Below, in pieces: positions 6,294-14,935 of a stretch of DNA of 28,815 bases (the first letter of the stretch is position 1; every line of letters starts with the position of its first letter). The position numbers and the translations under genes are program-made. The stretch lies in IMG/VR virus record IMGVR_UViG_3300027859_000061, positions 1-28,815 of that record, one strand, 5' to 3'. The notes under the pieces were generated by a model. The model was given only the letters and a program-made list of their open reading frames with translations, did not search any database and was not told the origin of the DNA. This DNA comes from a virus.

Positions 6294-7387
6294 AATTTGA
6301 AATCCTGAAATGTATCGTCACTGACATCTTGTTTAATCCCACCAATGACATAAGATTCAATCTCTGTCTCTTGTGGGGCGTTCTGTAATCCTCTACTATT
6401 CAACCAGTGACGAGTCCATGGTAAAGGATTGTTAGCAGATGATACATCGTATATTGGGTTGAGACCAATCATTCTTAATCTCTTGTTTGCAATATACTCG
6501 ACATACTTATTCAATAGTGGTACCGATAAACCTATCATACTACCATCTTTGAATAGAAACTCTGCCCATTCTTTTTCTTGTGCAACTGCATCTTCATACA
6601 TCTCGTAAACTTCTTGTTCACAATCTTTCATGACTTTATTCATTATCTTATCATTCTCATGTTTCTGATAACATTTAAGTATGTGTTGTGATGTTGCAAG
6701 GTGTTGTGCCTCATCTCTGGCGATGAATGATATTATCTTCGCACTTCCTTCCATCAGTTTAAGTTCACCAAATGCAAAACTACATGCAAATGATACGAAA
6801 AATCTTATGCCCTCTAGTATGTTGACTGATACAAGTGCAAGATATAATGCCTTGTATAGTTCATACTCATCTACTTTCAACCCTAAGAGTTGTCTACGAC
6901 CTAATTCTATGAAATGGTCATACTTTTCTGTGACCATAACTGCCCTCTTAATGATTGCATCTTCGTCTAAAATAGTGTCAAATACATCGGCAGGGTTTGG
7001 GTATATGTTCTTGATGATATGTGTATAACTTCTACTATGAATAGTCTCCATGAAGTCCCATGTAATGATACAAGACTCTAGTTCAGGTAAAGTGACGAAT
7101 GGTAAGAATGCTATGGACGGCGCTCTACCTTGAACTGAGTCTAGTAAAGTTTGATATCTGAGATTAGAAGTAAAGATATGTTTTTGTGCATCATTGAGTG
7201 TTGCGTAATCGTTTCTATCTTTTTGTAATGATACTTCTTCTGGTCTCCAGAAATACCCTAATTGTGTTTGTGTAAGTTTGTCAAAGATAGGATATTTGAA
7301 CTCATCAAATCTTTGCGTGTTTAGTTCTTCACCAAAGAATAACTTGTTCTTTGTGAAATCGATTTTGTTCTTATTAAATACTGTCAT
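6290..7387 (-). CDS. nrdB: Ribonucleotide reductase class Ia, small subunit
   Basis: This 365-aa protein is the radical-generating beta subunit of aerobic ribonucleotide reductase. All diiron ligands and the radical tyrosine are present. D83 lies in LLDSVQGR, E114 and H117 in METIHSRSY, the radical Y121 follows directly, E192 lies in NILEGIRF, and E226 and H229 in RDEAQH. They match E. coli D84, E115, H118, Y122, E204, E238 and H241. The frame opens at 7411, but the ATG at 7387 overlaps the preceding TGA (ATGA) and gives the usual N-terminus TVFNxN, so it is preferred. It works with the NrdA encoded upstream; the two genes are separated by an oxygenase gene. Confidence 0.97.
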   Translation of the reverse strand: MTVFNKNKIDFTKNKLFFGEELNTQRFDEFKYPIFDKLTQTQLGYFWRPEEVSLQKDRNDYATLNDAQKHIFTSNLRYQTLLDSVQGRAPSIAFLPFVTLPELESCIITWDFMETIHSRSYTHIIKNIYPNPADVFDTILDEDAIIKRAVMVTEKYDHFIELGRRQLLGLKVDEYELYKALYLALVSVNILEGIRFFVSFACSFAFGELKLMEGSAKIISFIARDEAQHLATSQHILKCYQKHENDKIMNKVMKDCEQEVYEMYEDAVAQEKEWAEFLFKDGSMIGLSVPLLNKYVEYIANKRLRMIGLNPIYDVSSANNPLPWTRHWLNSRGLQNAPQETEIESYVIGGIKQDVSDDTFQDFKL

Positions 7388-8325
7388 TTCTTTTTCTCTA
7401 CTATATGCCAATCATCATAATTGTTCACCATGTTTTGATACTCTGCCTTATAATATGCAGTATCAAATCTATTGAACTCTTCACTTGTTTGTAAATTTGT
7501 CCATCTATTTGCACGACCATCTAGTTCTAATGCATATCTAGGATGTGCTGTCGGAACATCATGGTTTTCGCCTACAATAAACTCATTGATATCTCTCATG
7601 AGAGATTGTGCATTGAAGAAGTGAATGAATAGATGATAACTATAATCACCTAGTAAGTAGTCTCGCCAGTGTGGTATGTTTGGTCCTTGATACAACAGGA
7701 TATCTCCTGGTTCAAGTGATATCGCCTTACACCCATGATTAGTTCTAAGTCTCTGCGGTATGTCCTGTGATTGTTTCTTTACAGTATCGCCATCGACTTT
7801 TGCATAATTTCTATCATTCTTTACCCATATCTTCCAAGGTTTGTTGTCATCGGTTTTGTAATCTAGACAAAGTGTTGCACTTACCTCACATGATGGTCTA
7901 TCAGTGTGAGTTCCTAGATATGCACCTCTTGTATACTTTCTAGTATATGAGTATGTCTCCCTCAAATCCATATCAATATAATCTTTGAGTTTATTATGTA
8001 TAAAACCGTGAAGTGCAACACCCCATGGTGTGCAATAACCACCCTTAGATTTACCTATTGATGACTGAGGATTCTTAAATGTGATATCTCTGTTCTCTTG
8101 TTTTGTGTGATAGTCACCTCTTTCTTCATCAGCACGCCATATATCCATTGCAAATCGAATCATTTCTTTTGGTAAAAAATCTCTCAACACAACATATCTT
8201 TCTTTCATGAACTGCCATGTTTCAGGATTAGTTCTGCCTCTTATCTTTGTTGTGTGTTCATGTGATTCATGAACTCTGGCATCCATATAATATTCTATTG
8301 TCTTTGCATCAAATGGCACAGGCAT
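7384..8325 (-). CDS. 2OG-Fe(II) oxygenase-like protein between nrdA and nrdB
   Basis: The protein has 313 aa from the chosen start. Iron-site residues are visible as GTHTDRPSCEVS (H140, D142) and IPHWRDYL (H219), in the strand context of the double-stranded beta-helix fold (EPGDILLYQG before the distal His). Basic residues near the end of the fold could bind 2-oxoglutarate, but I cannot pick one with confidence. The frame extends to a TTG at 8349, with ATGs at 8343 and 8340. ATG 8325 is chosen because GAGGAAG lies six bases upstream. It overlaps the end of nrdA by 17 bases and nrdB by 4, so the three are co-translated. A link to ribonucleotide reduction is possible only by position. Confidence 0.75.
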   Translation of the reverse strand: MPVPFDAKTIEYYMDARVHESHEHTTKIRGRTNPETWQFMKERYVVLRDFLPKEMIRFAMDIWRADEERGDYHTKQENRDITFKNPQSSIGKSKGGYCTPWGVALHGFIHNKLKDYIDMDLRETYSYTRKYTRGAYLGTHTDRPSCEVSATLCLDYKTDDNKPWKIWVKNDRNYAKVDGDTVKKQSQDIPQRLRTNHGCKAISLEPGDILLYQGPNIPHWRDYLLGDYSYHLFIHFFNAQSLMRDINEFIVGENHDVPTAHPRYALELDGRANRWTNLQTSEEFNRFDTAYYKAEYQNMVNNYDDWHIVEKKK

Positions 8326-10600
8326 CGCAATCTTCCTCATCATTATCAAATGGGTCTTGTTCTAATGGTTCTTGAATTACATCTTCTACTTTACCATCCA
8401 TAGTGTTCTGATAGTATGATGTCTTCCAACCATATTTGTATGTATTCAGTAAGTCTTTCGCCATAACTGATACAGGCACTTCATTATTATCATAGTTCTC
8501 GGGATTGTATGACCAGTTACCACTGATACCCTGGTCGAAAAACTTCTGCATTACTGCAACTATGTTGATATAACCTGTATTGTCTGGCATATCCCATAAC
8601 AAAGTGTATGCACTTTTAAGGTGTGAGTATTGTGGCACTATTTGTTTGAGTGTTCCTTTCTTACTCTTCTTGACTGACAAGTAATCTCTAGGTGGTTCAA
8701 TACCATTAGTTGCATTTGATGATACACTAGATGATTCACTTGGCATTTGTGCAGTAAGTGTTGAATGTCTCAAACCATTTGTCATTATCTCTGCCCTTAG
8801 TTTCTCCCAATCCATAGTATATTTTGGTTTTACAATATCATCTACATCTTTCTTATATGTATCTATCGGTAGAATACCTTTTGAATACTTTGTTCTATCG
8901 AAATAATCACATGCACCTTTTTCTATTGCAATTTGATTACTTGATTTGAGTAGATAGTATTGAAACTTCTCAGTCAACTCGTGGACGAGATTCCAGGCGT
9001 TCTGGTCACTATATTTGACTCTATTTTTCGCCAGATAGTGTGCAAGACCAATATACCCTATACCTAAACTTCTTCTTGCACGAGTAGACATCTCAGCGGC
9101 AGCGACAGGATATTCTTGATAGTCAATCAACTCTTCTAAACCCCTCACTGCAAGGTCGCAAATCTCTTCTAGTTCTTCATCTTTGACTACACCCACATTC
9201 ACCGCACTCAATATACATAGTGCAATCTCACCCTCATGGTCATCAATATGTTGTATTGGGTCTGTAGGTAATGTAATCTCTTGACATAGATTACTCATGT
9301 TCACCTTATCTAAGAATGAACTATGAGTATTACTATGGTCTATATTCATGATATAGATTCTGCCAGTCTCCGCTCTTTCTTTGAGTAAATCTGTAATTAA
9401 CTCTCTGGCACTTATTTTCTTTTTAGGAACTGAATATGCGTTCTCATACTTTTCATACATCTCATCAAATGTATCGGTACCAAATGCCTCGTATAAACCA
9501 GGCACATCATGAGGACTGAATAAAGTTATCTCTTCGTTGTTTAAGAATCTCTTGTAGAATAATTCTGATAACTGAATACTATAATCTAGTTTTCTAACTC
9601 TGTTGTCTTCTGTTCCTTTGTTGTTCTTTAGAACAATAATATCTTCGATTTCTTGGTGCCAGATAGGAAAATGAACTGTTGCACTACCCCCTCTTACACC
9701 ATTCTGAGTGCAACATCTGACCGTTGACTCGAACTTTTTCAAGAATGGTATAACACCTGTGTGTTGCACTTCGCCACCTCTTATCTTTGCACCAAGACCT
9801 CTAACTCTTCCTGCGTTGATACCAATACCTGCCCTTTGGGCGACATATCGACCAATCGCCATGTCACTAGAGAATAGTGAATCTAATGTATCATCACTAT
9901 CAACTAGAACACATGATGCAAATTGTTTCAGTGGTGTTCTTACACCTGCCATGATAGGCGTAGGTATGTTTATCTTAAACTGAGATGTTGCATCATAATA
10001 TTTTTTGATATATGTAAGTCTGTTATCTTTGTCATAGTTTCTAAACAATGTCATTGCAATTAACATATACATGAATTGTGGTGTCTCAAACAATGTGCCT
10101 GTTGACCTATCTTGAATCAGATACTTATCTACTACTTGTTGTAGACCTGCATATGTAAATTCATAATCTCTACTATGTCTTAGATATGAGTTTAGTTTTG
10201 TATACTCTTCTTCTGTATAATCACTGAGTAAATCATTTGTATATAAACCTGCGTTCACATTTCTTTCTACGATATCTCTGAGTGGTGGATATATCTCTGC
10301 ATCTTTCCACTTTGTATTGAATACTTGTTTCTGAACTGCAAACAATAATAATCTGGCCGCCACGAACTGATAGTTTGGTGATTCTAAACTGATAAGGTCA
10401 CTTGCACTTTTGACAAGTATCTTTTGTATTTCTTGCGTTGTAATGCCATCATAAAACTGTAGACCACTATTCATTTCTACTAATGATTCTGATACACCTG
10501 TAATGTTTCTACAGGACTTCTCAACCATTTTATGTATCTTATCTAAATCAATATTTACTTTTGAACCATCTGACTTAATAACTTTTATTTCTGAATTCAT
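8309..10600 (-). CDS. nrdA: Ribonucleotide reductase class Ia, large subunit
   Basis: This 763-aa protein is the catalytic alpha subunit, almost the length of E. coli NrdA (761). It has an N-terminal ATP-cone (EIKVIKSDGSKVNID), the redox cysteines C230 (FASCVL) and C462 (ALCILSA), the active-site loop N437/C439/E441 (SNLCQEITLPT), the radical-transfer pair Y729-Y730 (TSYYQNT) and a C-terminal CxxC (C758, C761) that hands reducing power to the active site. It makes dNDPs for phage replication. The nearby glutaredoxin is the likely reductant. Its start overlaps the primase stop as ATGA, so primase, nrdA, the oxygenase and nrdB form one transcript. Confidence 0.98.
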   Translation of the reverse strand: MNSEIKVIKSDGSKVNIDLDKIHKMVEKSCRNITGVSESLVEMNSGLQFYDGITTQEIQKILVKSASDLISLESPNYQFVAARLLLFAVQKQVFNTKWKDAEIYPPLRDIVERNVNAGLYTNDLLSDYTEEEYTKLNSYLRHSRDYEFTYAGLQQVVDKYLIQDRSTGTLFETPQFMYMLIAMTLFRNYDKDNRLTYIKKYYDATSQFKINIPTPIMAGVRTPLKQFASCVLVDSDDTLDSLFSSDMAIGRYVAQRAGIGINAGRVRGLGAKIRGGEVQHTGVIPFLKKFESTVRCCTQNGVRGGSATVHFPIWHQEIEDIIVLKNNKGTEDNRVRKLDYSIQLSELFYKRFLNNEEITLFSPHDVPGLYEAFGTDTFDEMYEKYENAYSVPKKKISARELITDLLKERAETGRIYIMNIDHSNTHSSFLDKVNMSNLCQEITLPTDPIQHIDDHEGEIALCILSAVNVGVVKDEELEEICDLAVRGLEELIDYQEYPVAAAEMSTRARRSLGIGYIGLAHYLAKNRVKYSDQNAWNLVHELTEKFQYYLLKSSNQIAIEKGACDYFDRTKYSKGILPIDTYKKDVDDIVKPKYTMDWEKLRAEIMTNGLRHSTLTAQMPSESSSVSSNATNGIEPPRDYLSVKKSKKGTLKQIVPQYSHLKSAYTLLWDMPDNTGYINIVAVMQKFFDQGISGNWSYNPENYDNNEVPVSVMAKDLLNTYKYGWKTSYYQNTMDGKVEDVIQEPLEQDPFDNDEEDCDACAI

Positions 10601-11634
10601 ATCTTCTTATACTCCACCAATTGTAATTTTGCTGAGAGACCTTTAACTGTATTACGATTGATGATTTCAACAACCTCACTCTCACTCAAACCACTCATTA
10701 TCATATCATTAATATCTTTACACTCTGTTATTCGTTTATCATTCCAAATACACACACGATACCCTAGGTCTATGACCTCTTCTATCTTCTTGATTATCTC
10801 TTTGTTGCGTGGTTCATTGTCAAATACAAGTATTGCGTTGTCTTTTATATCTTCTGGTATCTTCTTAAAATCACTTCCTGCAACTGCGATACTATTCGGA
10901 AGGAATAGACTGTCTATGGGTCCCTCTGTCACATAGATTGTCTTTGTTCTGTCCACTTTATTAAGATTAAAGATGAGTGGAAAGTCATCTCGAAATCTGA
11001 GTGTAAGATATCTGAGTGGTGAATCGTTGATTGCACGACCAGATACCCCAACCAGTTTCCCATCCTCATCATAGAATGGTAATACTATTCTAGGGTCTTT
11101 ACCTAGAACTCTGTCCTTATACTTATTAGATAATAAGTTAAGAGTTTGTGCCTGTGGTACGAACCACAAGTCTTTCATTGCGAACTCAGGCACTTTTCTA
11201 TCTAACAGATATTGGCGTGCCTCATGATTCTCGACTACAGGAAATGAAATCGCTTCAAGCATGTTCTTTTTCTCCTTAGTCTCATTTTTATTTAGAATAT
11301 CTGTTCGTGGAGTGAACTTAAATTTATCACTCGAAGGCATTTTTCTTTTGGGTTTATGCCCTTGTTCTGCGAGAAACTCTTTTAAGTATTCTCTATGAAC
11401 TGTAGGAAAGTTTTCTTTTATAAAGTTTACACTTGATGTAGTCTTACCACAGTTATGACATTTATAGATGAACGATTGTTCTTTAACAAAATGATAACCT
11501 CTGGACTTATATAGGTTCTTTTGAGAGTCACCGCAATAGGGACAGCGATGATTCAATGTGTTTTCATTGACCCATTTTGACCTGTCGAGATTCGCCATAA
11601 CCATCGACAAATATTTTCGCTCTAACCATAACAT
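10597..11634 (-). CDS. 61: DNA primase, T4 gp61-like
   Basis: The 345-aa protein matches the length of T4 gp61 (342). A zinc ribbon at the N-terminus (C31-x2-C34 and C59-x2-C62, in CPYCGDS and KCHNCGK) binds the template. The TOPRIM catalytic domain follows, with the glutamate motif IYVTEGPIDSLFLPNS and the acidic motif ILVFDNEPRNKE, in the order found in bacterial-type primases. It makes RNA primers for lagging-strand synthesis with a gp41-type helicase, which is not in this window. A sigma70-type promoter ends eight bases before the start codon, and there is no Shine-Dalgarno site. It is the first gene of the nrd operon. Confidence 0.92.
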   Translation of the reverse strand: MLWLERKYLSMVMANLDRSKWVNENTLNHRCPYCGDSQKNLYKSRGYHFVKEQSFIYKCHNCGKTTSSVNFIKENFPTVHREYLKEFLAEQGHKPKRKMPSSDKFKFTPRTDILNKNETKEKKNMLEAISFPVVENHEARQYLLDRKVPEFAMKDLWFVPQAQTLNLLSNKYKDRVLGKDPRIVLPFYDEDGKLVGVSGRAINDSPLRYLTLRFRDDFPLIFNLNKVDRTKTIYVTEGPIDSLFLPNSIAVAGSDFKKIPEDIKDNAILVFDNEPRNKEIIKKIEEVIDLGYRVCIWNDKRITECKDINDMIMSGLSESEVVEIINRNTVKGLSAKLQLVEYKKI

Positions 11635-11642
11635 TACTATTC

Positions 11643-11671
11643 ATTATACAGTAATGTGGTCTGTTTGTCTA
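11643..11671 (-). promoter_or_regulatory. Sigma70-type promoter for primase and the nrd operon
   Basis: TAGACA (11666-11671, five of six matches to TTGACA) and a perfect TATAAT (11643-11648) are 17 bases apart on the minus strand. The -10 box ends eight bases before the primase ATG at 11634, predicting a leader of at most one or two bases. It occupies the only gap between the membrane-protein gene and the primase gene, and separates the virion-type region from the nucleotide-metabolism operon. Confidence 0.7.
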
Positions 11672-12487
11672 CTTGGTTTTGTCTACTTTAGGAAGTTTAT
11701 TTTTAGGCACTTGAATGACATATCTGTTCTCAACAACCTTTGGTTTATCTTGTTCGACTCTTCTCGCAATCAGACCAGTTGTTGACACCAATAATAACAC
11801 CGCAAGTGGGTCAAACACAAAGATGAGTGCGTAAATCACCCACCTAACAGCGTTGTCAAGATACTTGACACTTTCCTCTTGACCATAAATTACCTCTGCA
11901 ACATACTTGATTGGGCCAATCTCCGCTTCTTGTTCTAACTGCAATCTTTGTAATGGTAATTTATCTTCATTCAATTCTACTATATCACCTATGATTATGT
12001 CAATATCATTTGCGATTTCATCTCTCTCATCTTTCTGTCTTCTATCAATATAGTTTCTGTCTTGTGGTCTTGCAGTGTCTAGAATGTTATCTAAACCTGC
12101 AACTCTATCTTCTAGTCTCTGTAATTGTCCTTCTTTTGATTCTATTCTCTTATCGATGATAGACATCTCTAGTGAGTATGAATCACCTACAAGTGTTGTC
12201 TCTATGTTTGCCTTTGATAGATACCCAAATATACCTAATGATGTAATTAACATCAAGACACCAACTGAGGTGACTAGATAGTATTTCATGTAGTTTAGTT
12301 TGTCCCACGCAATATGTAAAAAGGCGGCAGTCACTAACTTACCAAACTCTAATGCACTCATCATGACAATAGTTCCAATATAAGCACCTGCAAATATAGT
12401 TGCCATACCTAAGATTGAAAAGTAAGCGGCGATACCTGCAATACCTATAGAGGTAAATAGGGCTAGCCAGTTTAAAAATTTTAACAT
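11669..12487 (-). CDS. Multi-pass membrane protein with coiled coil
   Basis: The 272-aa protein has three N-terminal membrane segments (about 5-24, 26-46, 69-90). A roughly 100-residue charged coiled-coil follows (105-190), then a fourth membrane segment (216-240, with VFDPLAVLLLVSTTG) and a basic tail. The layout resembles phage and bacterial proteins of the DUF4407 type, with which the 'FxxDPLAVLLL' end is compatible, but I am not certain. An in-frame ATG at 12577 lies 88 bases inside the preceding gene; the ATG at 12487 is chosen because it follows directly after that gene's stop and starts at the first membrane segment. Function is unknown; the coil would face the cytoplasm or periplasm between helices three and four. 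Confidence 0.7.
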   Translation of the reverse strand: MLKFLNWLALFTSIGIAGIAAYFSILGMATIFAGAYIGTIVMMSALEFGKLVTAAFLHIAWDKLNYMKYYLVTSVGVLMLITSLGIFGYLSKANIETTLVGDSYSLEMSIIDKRIESKEGQLQRLEDRVAGLDNILDTARPQDRNYIDRRQKDERDEIANDIDIIIGDIVELNEDKLPLQRLQLEQEAEIGPIKYVAEVIYGQEESVKYLDNAVRWVIYALIFVFDPLAVLLLVSTTGLIARRVEQDKPKVVENRYVIQVPKNKLPKVDKTK

Positions 12488-12488
12488 A

Positions 12489-14291
12489 TTAATAGTCGTA
12501 TCTTTTGAGAATTCGTGTATAGAGTTTCTCAGCCTCTTTTTTGTTCTTGTCTTTATATCTATTTCTACTTCTGACAAGTGGCGTATCTGTTGATACAGCG
12601 GCGCCTGTTGCGTTCACTGGTGCATCTTCATCTATGACATTGTTATGGGCATCCCAATCTAGAATGTATTCCATCATGTCATCTGCAACTTTATAACCTG
12701 CGGTCTTATCACTAGGATAGTGTATACCTGCGTTGACTCTTCCTTCACCCGATTTGTCTGCCATTTCAAATAATTTATCTTGATGTGCAGGATATATTTT
12801 ACTATAGTAGTTTGCAATTACTTTTGCCTGTAGTGCATGATTACTAGGATACGCAGGTGAATGTGCTGTCTCAGTATCTAAGAACTTTATAGGCATACCA
12901 AGTTTCTCTGCGACAACATATGGTCTTGGTCTCATGTATTTGTTTTTAAAATGTCTGCCTACATTTCTTGCACTTTTCTTTAATAGTTCCATAAAGTTCT
13001 CGTTGAACTCTAAGTCATTGTCTTCCATGTATTCTTTGATATAGTATGATGTGTCTTCATCTGTATCAATATACTCTTTCTTCTTGGCGTCAGATAAGTT
13101 TTTAATTTGTTTACTCATCTGTTCTAATTCTGCCTTTGTCTCTTTTGATGTGTTTGCAGGCGGGTCTTTCATCTCTAGTTTATCTAGACATTTGATATCA
13201 AAATATTTACCTAGTTCTTTCTTCTTAACATTTTTTGCATCGAATTGTGATTTAAGACTATCTAACTTCTGAACTGACTCAATAAACATCTCATTCTGAA
13301 TACCAAGTTTCTTGTCAACTGCCTTTGTGCCTTTCTCTATTGATTGACCCATTGACTCTGCCCATTTGACCATTCTCTCTTTCATGACTTTGCCTGCCTT
13401 AGTCTCACCTGCACTCTGTAATCCTGAGTATGTCAATGCAAGTGCAAGACCTGTAGCACCACCCATCCAGATAGGAAGACCGCCTGTTGCCATACCTACA
13501 GATAGTAAACCCATACCTTTTATACCATCAGGTGTGGCGATTAGTTCTCTGAAACCTGCCTCTCCTGCAAATGCTTGTGGTATTATCGTAAGGTCAAAAT
13601 CAGATTCAATATCACCTGAGAATGACATTCTTAACCACTGACCAATTGCAAGTCCTGATACTGCAACTGCACTCAGTTTTGATAGTGCTGGGTTTGACTG
13701 CATAAACTCATCAGTCTTTATGATACCTCTTTCTAATTTCTGAAATGATTTTGTATCATGAATAGCGGCGCCACCAACTGTAAGAGTTTTACCTACAGTT
13801 CTAAGTGTGCCCATGACAATTCTTGATGATGCGGATATAGAACCACCAATTGCCTTAACTGTATTGTATACTGATGGTTGTTTAAATGCAATTTGTATTG
13901 TTTCTAAATCGGCGCCAACTGCATCTACAACACTTTGAACATGTTGTTTTAAGTCTTTGACTGTATCTGGTAATGTCTCATCTACTTCTGGTTCTTGTTC
14001 TGCCTCTGCACCATCACCAACACCATCTGCATAATCATCTGCCTCTTTGTCTTCTGGTTCTGGTTCGTCTGATTGTGATTTGTCGGCGATTGCCTTTTTG
14101 AGTTGTTTTGTTTTCTCTGAATCAGGATGTGCCTTGATGTATGCCTGTTGTTTCTCTGGCGACATATCAAAGAACCATGCATCTTTCTTTTTAGTTTCTT
14201 CGATTAGTAATTCTTCGAATACTAAATCTACAGTGTCACACCATTTTCTATAGTCTTCATCTATGTGATATAATACTTCTTCAATATACAT
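12489..14291 (-). CDS. 600-aa protein with C-terminal PAP2-type phosphatase domain
   Basis: Residues 1-60 are charged, 70-110 an acidic linker (EPEPEDKEADD), 150-310 contain Gly/Ala-rich hydrophobic stretches (GLLSVGMATGGLP), and 320-430 are coiled-coil-like. Residues 449-528 carry the full PAP2/vanadium-haloperoxidase signature. Motif 1 is K449-x6-R456-P457, motif 2 is PSNH (482-485, Asn for the usual Gly), and motif 3 is R518-x5-H524-x3-D528. The domain should remove phosphate from a phospholipid, nucleotide or other phosphoester via a phospho-His intermediate. Its placement in a large protein among virion-type genes suggests a structural or injected enzyme rather than a housekeeping one; that is inference. 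The start overlaps the previous gene by 11 bases. No signal peptide is visible. Confidence 0.75.
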   Translation of the reverse strand: MYIEEVLYHIDEDYRKWCDTVDLVFEELLIEETKKKDAWFFDMSPEKQQAYIKAHPDSEKTKQLKKAIADKSQSDEPEPEDKEADDYADGVGDGAEAEQEPEVDETLPDTVKDLKQHVQSVVDAVGADLETIQIAFKQPSVYNTVKAIGGSISASSRIVMGTLRTVGKTLTVGGAAIHDTKSFQKLERGIIKTDEFMQSNPALSKLSAVAVSGLAIGQWLRMSFSGDIESDFDLTIIPQAFAGEAGFRELIATPDGIKGMGLLSVGMATGGLPIWMGGATGLALALTYSGLQSAGETKAGKVMKERMVKWAESMGQSIEKGTKAVDKKLGIQNEMFIESVQKLDSLKSQFDAKNVKKKELGKYFDIKCLDKLEMKDPPANTSKETKAELEQMSKQIKNLSDAKKKEYIDTDEDTSYYIKEYMEDNDLEFNENFMELLKKSARNVGRHFKNKYMRPRPYVVAEKLGMPIKFLDTETAHSPAYPSNHALQAKVIANYYSKIYPAHQDKLFEMADKSGEGRVNAGIHYPSDKTAGYKVADDMMEYILDWDAHNNVIDEDAPVNATGAAVSTDTPLVRSRNRYKDKNKKEAEKLYTRILKRYDY

Positions 14292-14910
14292 CTTCGGCAG
14301 TGAATAGAACTTTGTCTTCGCCTATTCTTCCTTCGTAAATGAGAACACCATAACCTATGCAAGATTCTTTTACATCTGTTATCTTTGTCTTCTCTGGATA
14401 AATTTTGATTTCGCCATTGTCTTCAAAGTTTTGTTTAAGTTGTCTTCTTAGATGATAGTCACCACCCTCCATTCTTAAAGTGCAAAGTTTACCAACTTCT
14501 GTTGCCTCTTCTAACATCTCAGGTTCAAATACATCTTCTTCTTTGAGTAGTCTATAGAAGTCTTCATACAATTGGTCTGTTTGTTCTGAGTCTAGATTTG
14601 TTTCTTCTTTGAGTAATGCAAGTGCAACGGCGTATGAGGCAAATGCAGTCTTACCAAATGGCACCATTCTAATTAGTTTCTTTAGATTGAATACTAATCT
14701 ATGTAATGGTGTAAGTGAATTCTTCTCTTCTTTTGTTTTAGGGTTGTTCTCTATGAATGAACCTTTGACATCTGGATGCGGAAGTTTCTTGATACGATTA
14801 CCATTTGAGTCTATGAACCCAAACTTATATGCAGGAGTTTTTTTGAAGTCTGTTGTCAACATCTTCAAAATCCTGAATACGATTAAACTGTCTATTACTC
14901 TTCCGACCAT
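14281..14910 (-). CDS. Conserved T4-like phage protein of unknown function
   Basis: The 209-aa protein has a hydrophobic N-terminus (VGRVIDSLIVFRILKML) followed by KTPAYKFGFIDSNG and LHRLVFNLKKLIRMVPFG. I recall similar proteins in T4-like marine phages, always unassigned. The C-terminal part is acidic and then beta-rich. A later ATG at 14862 would remove the hydrophobic leader; the full-length start is kept because a late-promoter-like CATAAATA lies five bases upstream of it. It is transcribed together with the PAP2 gene, whose start lies within its last codons. Confidence 0.65.
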   Translation of the reverse strand: MVGRVIDSLIVFRILKMLTTDFKKTPAYKFGFIDSNGNRIKKLPHPDVKGSFIENNPKTKEEKNSLTPLHRLVFNLKKLIRMVPFGKTAFASYAVALALLKEETNLDSEQTDQLYEDFYRLLKEEDVFEPEMLEEATEVGKLCTLRMEGGDYHLRRQLKQNFEDNGEIKIYPEKTKITDVKESCIGYGVLIYEGRIGEDKVLFTAEDVY

Positions 14911-14915
14911 ATATC

Positions 14916-14923
14916 TATTTATG
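14916..14923 (-). promoter_or_regulatory. Late-promoter box CATAAATA
   Basis: The minus strand carries CATAAATA followed by five bases (GATAT) and the ATG at 14910. It matches the NATAAATA form of the T4-family late promoter. In T4 transcription starts about six bases after the box, which here is the A of the start codon. No Shine-Dalgarno sequence is present. Confidence 0.5.
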
Positions 14924-14935
14924 CAATCTGAATGA

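Noticed and set aside
11632-11656. Inverted repeat CATTACT/AGTAATG around the primase start codon, as a start-blocking hairpin
   Set aside because: The right arm and loop fall inside the predicted -10 box and spacer, so most of it would not be transcribed from that promoter; seven AT-rich pairs with an 11-base loop are also weak.
12488-12577. N-terminal extension of the membrane protein starting at 12577
   Set aside because: It lies almost entirely within the preceding gene in another frame, adds a charged tail with no pattern, and a start at 12487 directly after the upstream stop fits the genome's style.
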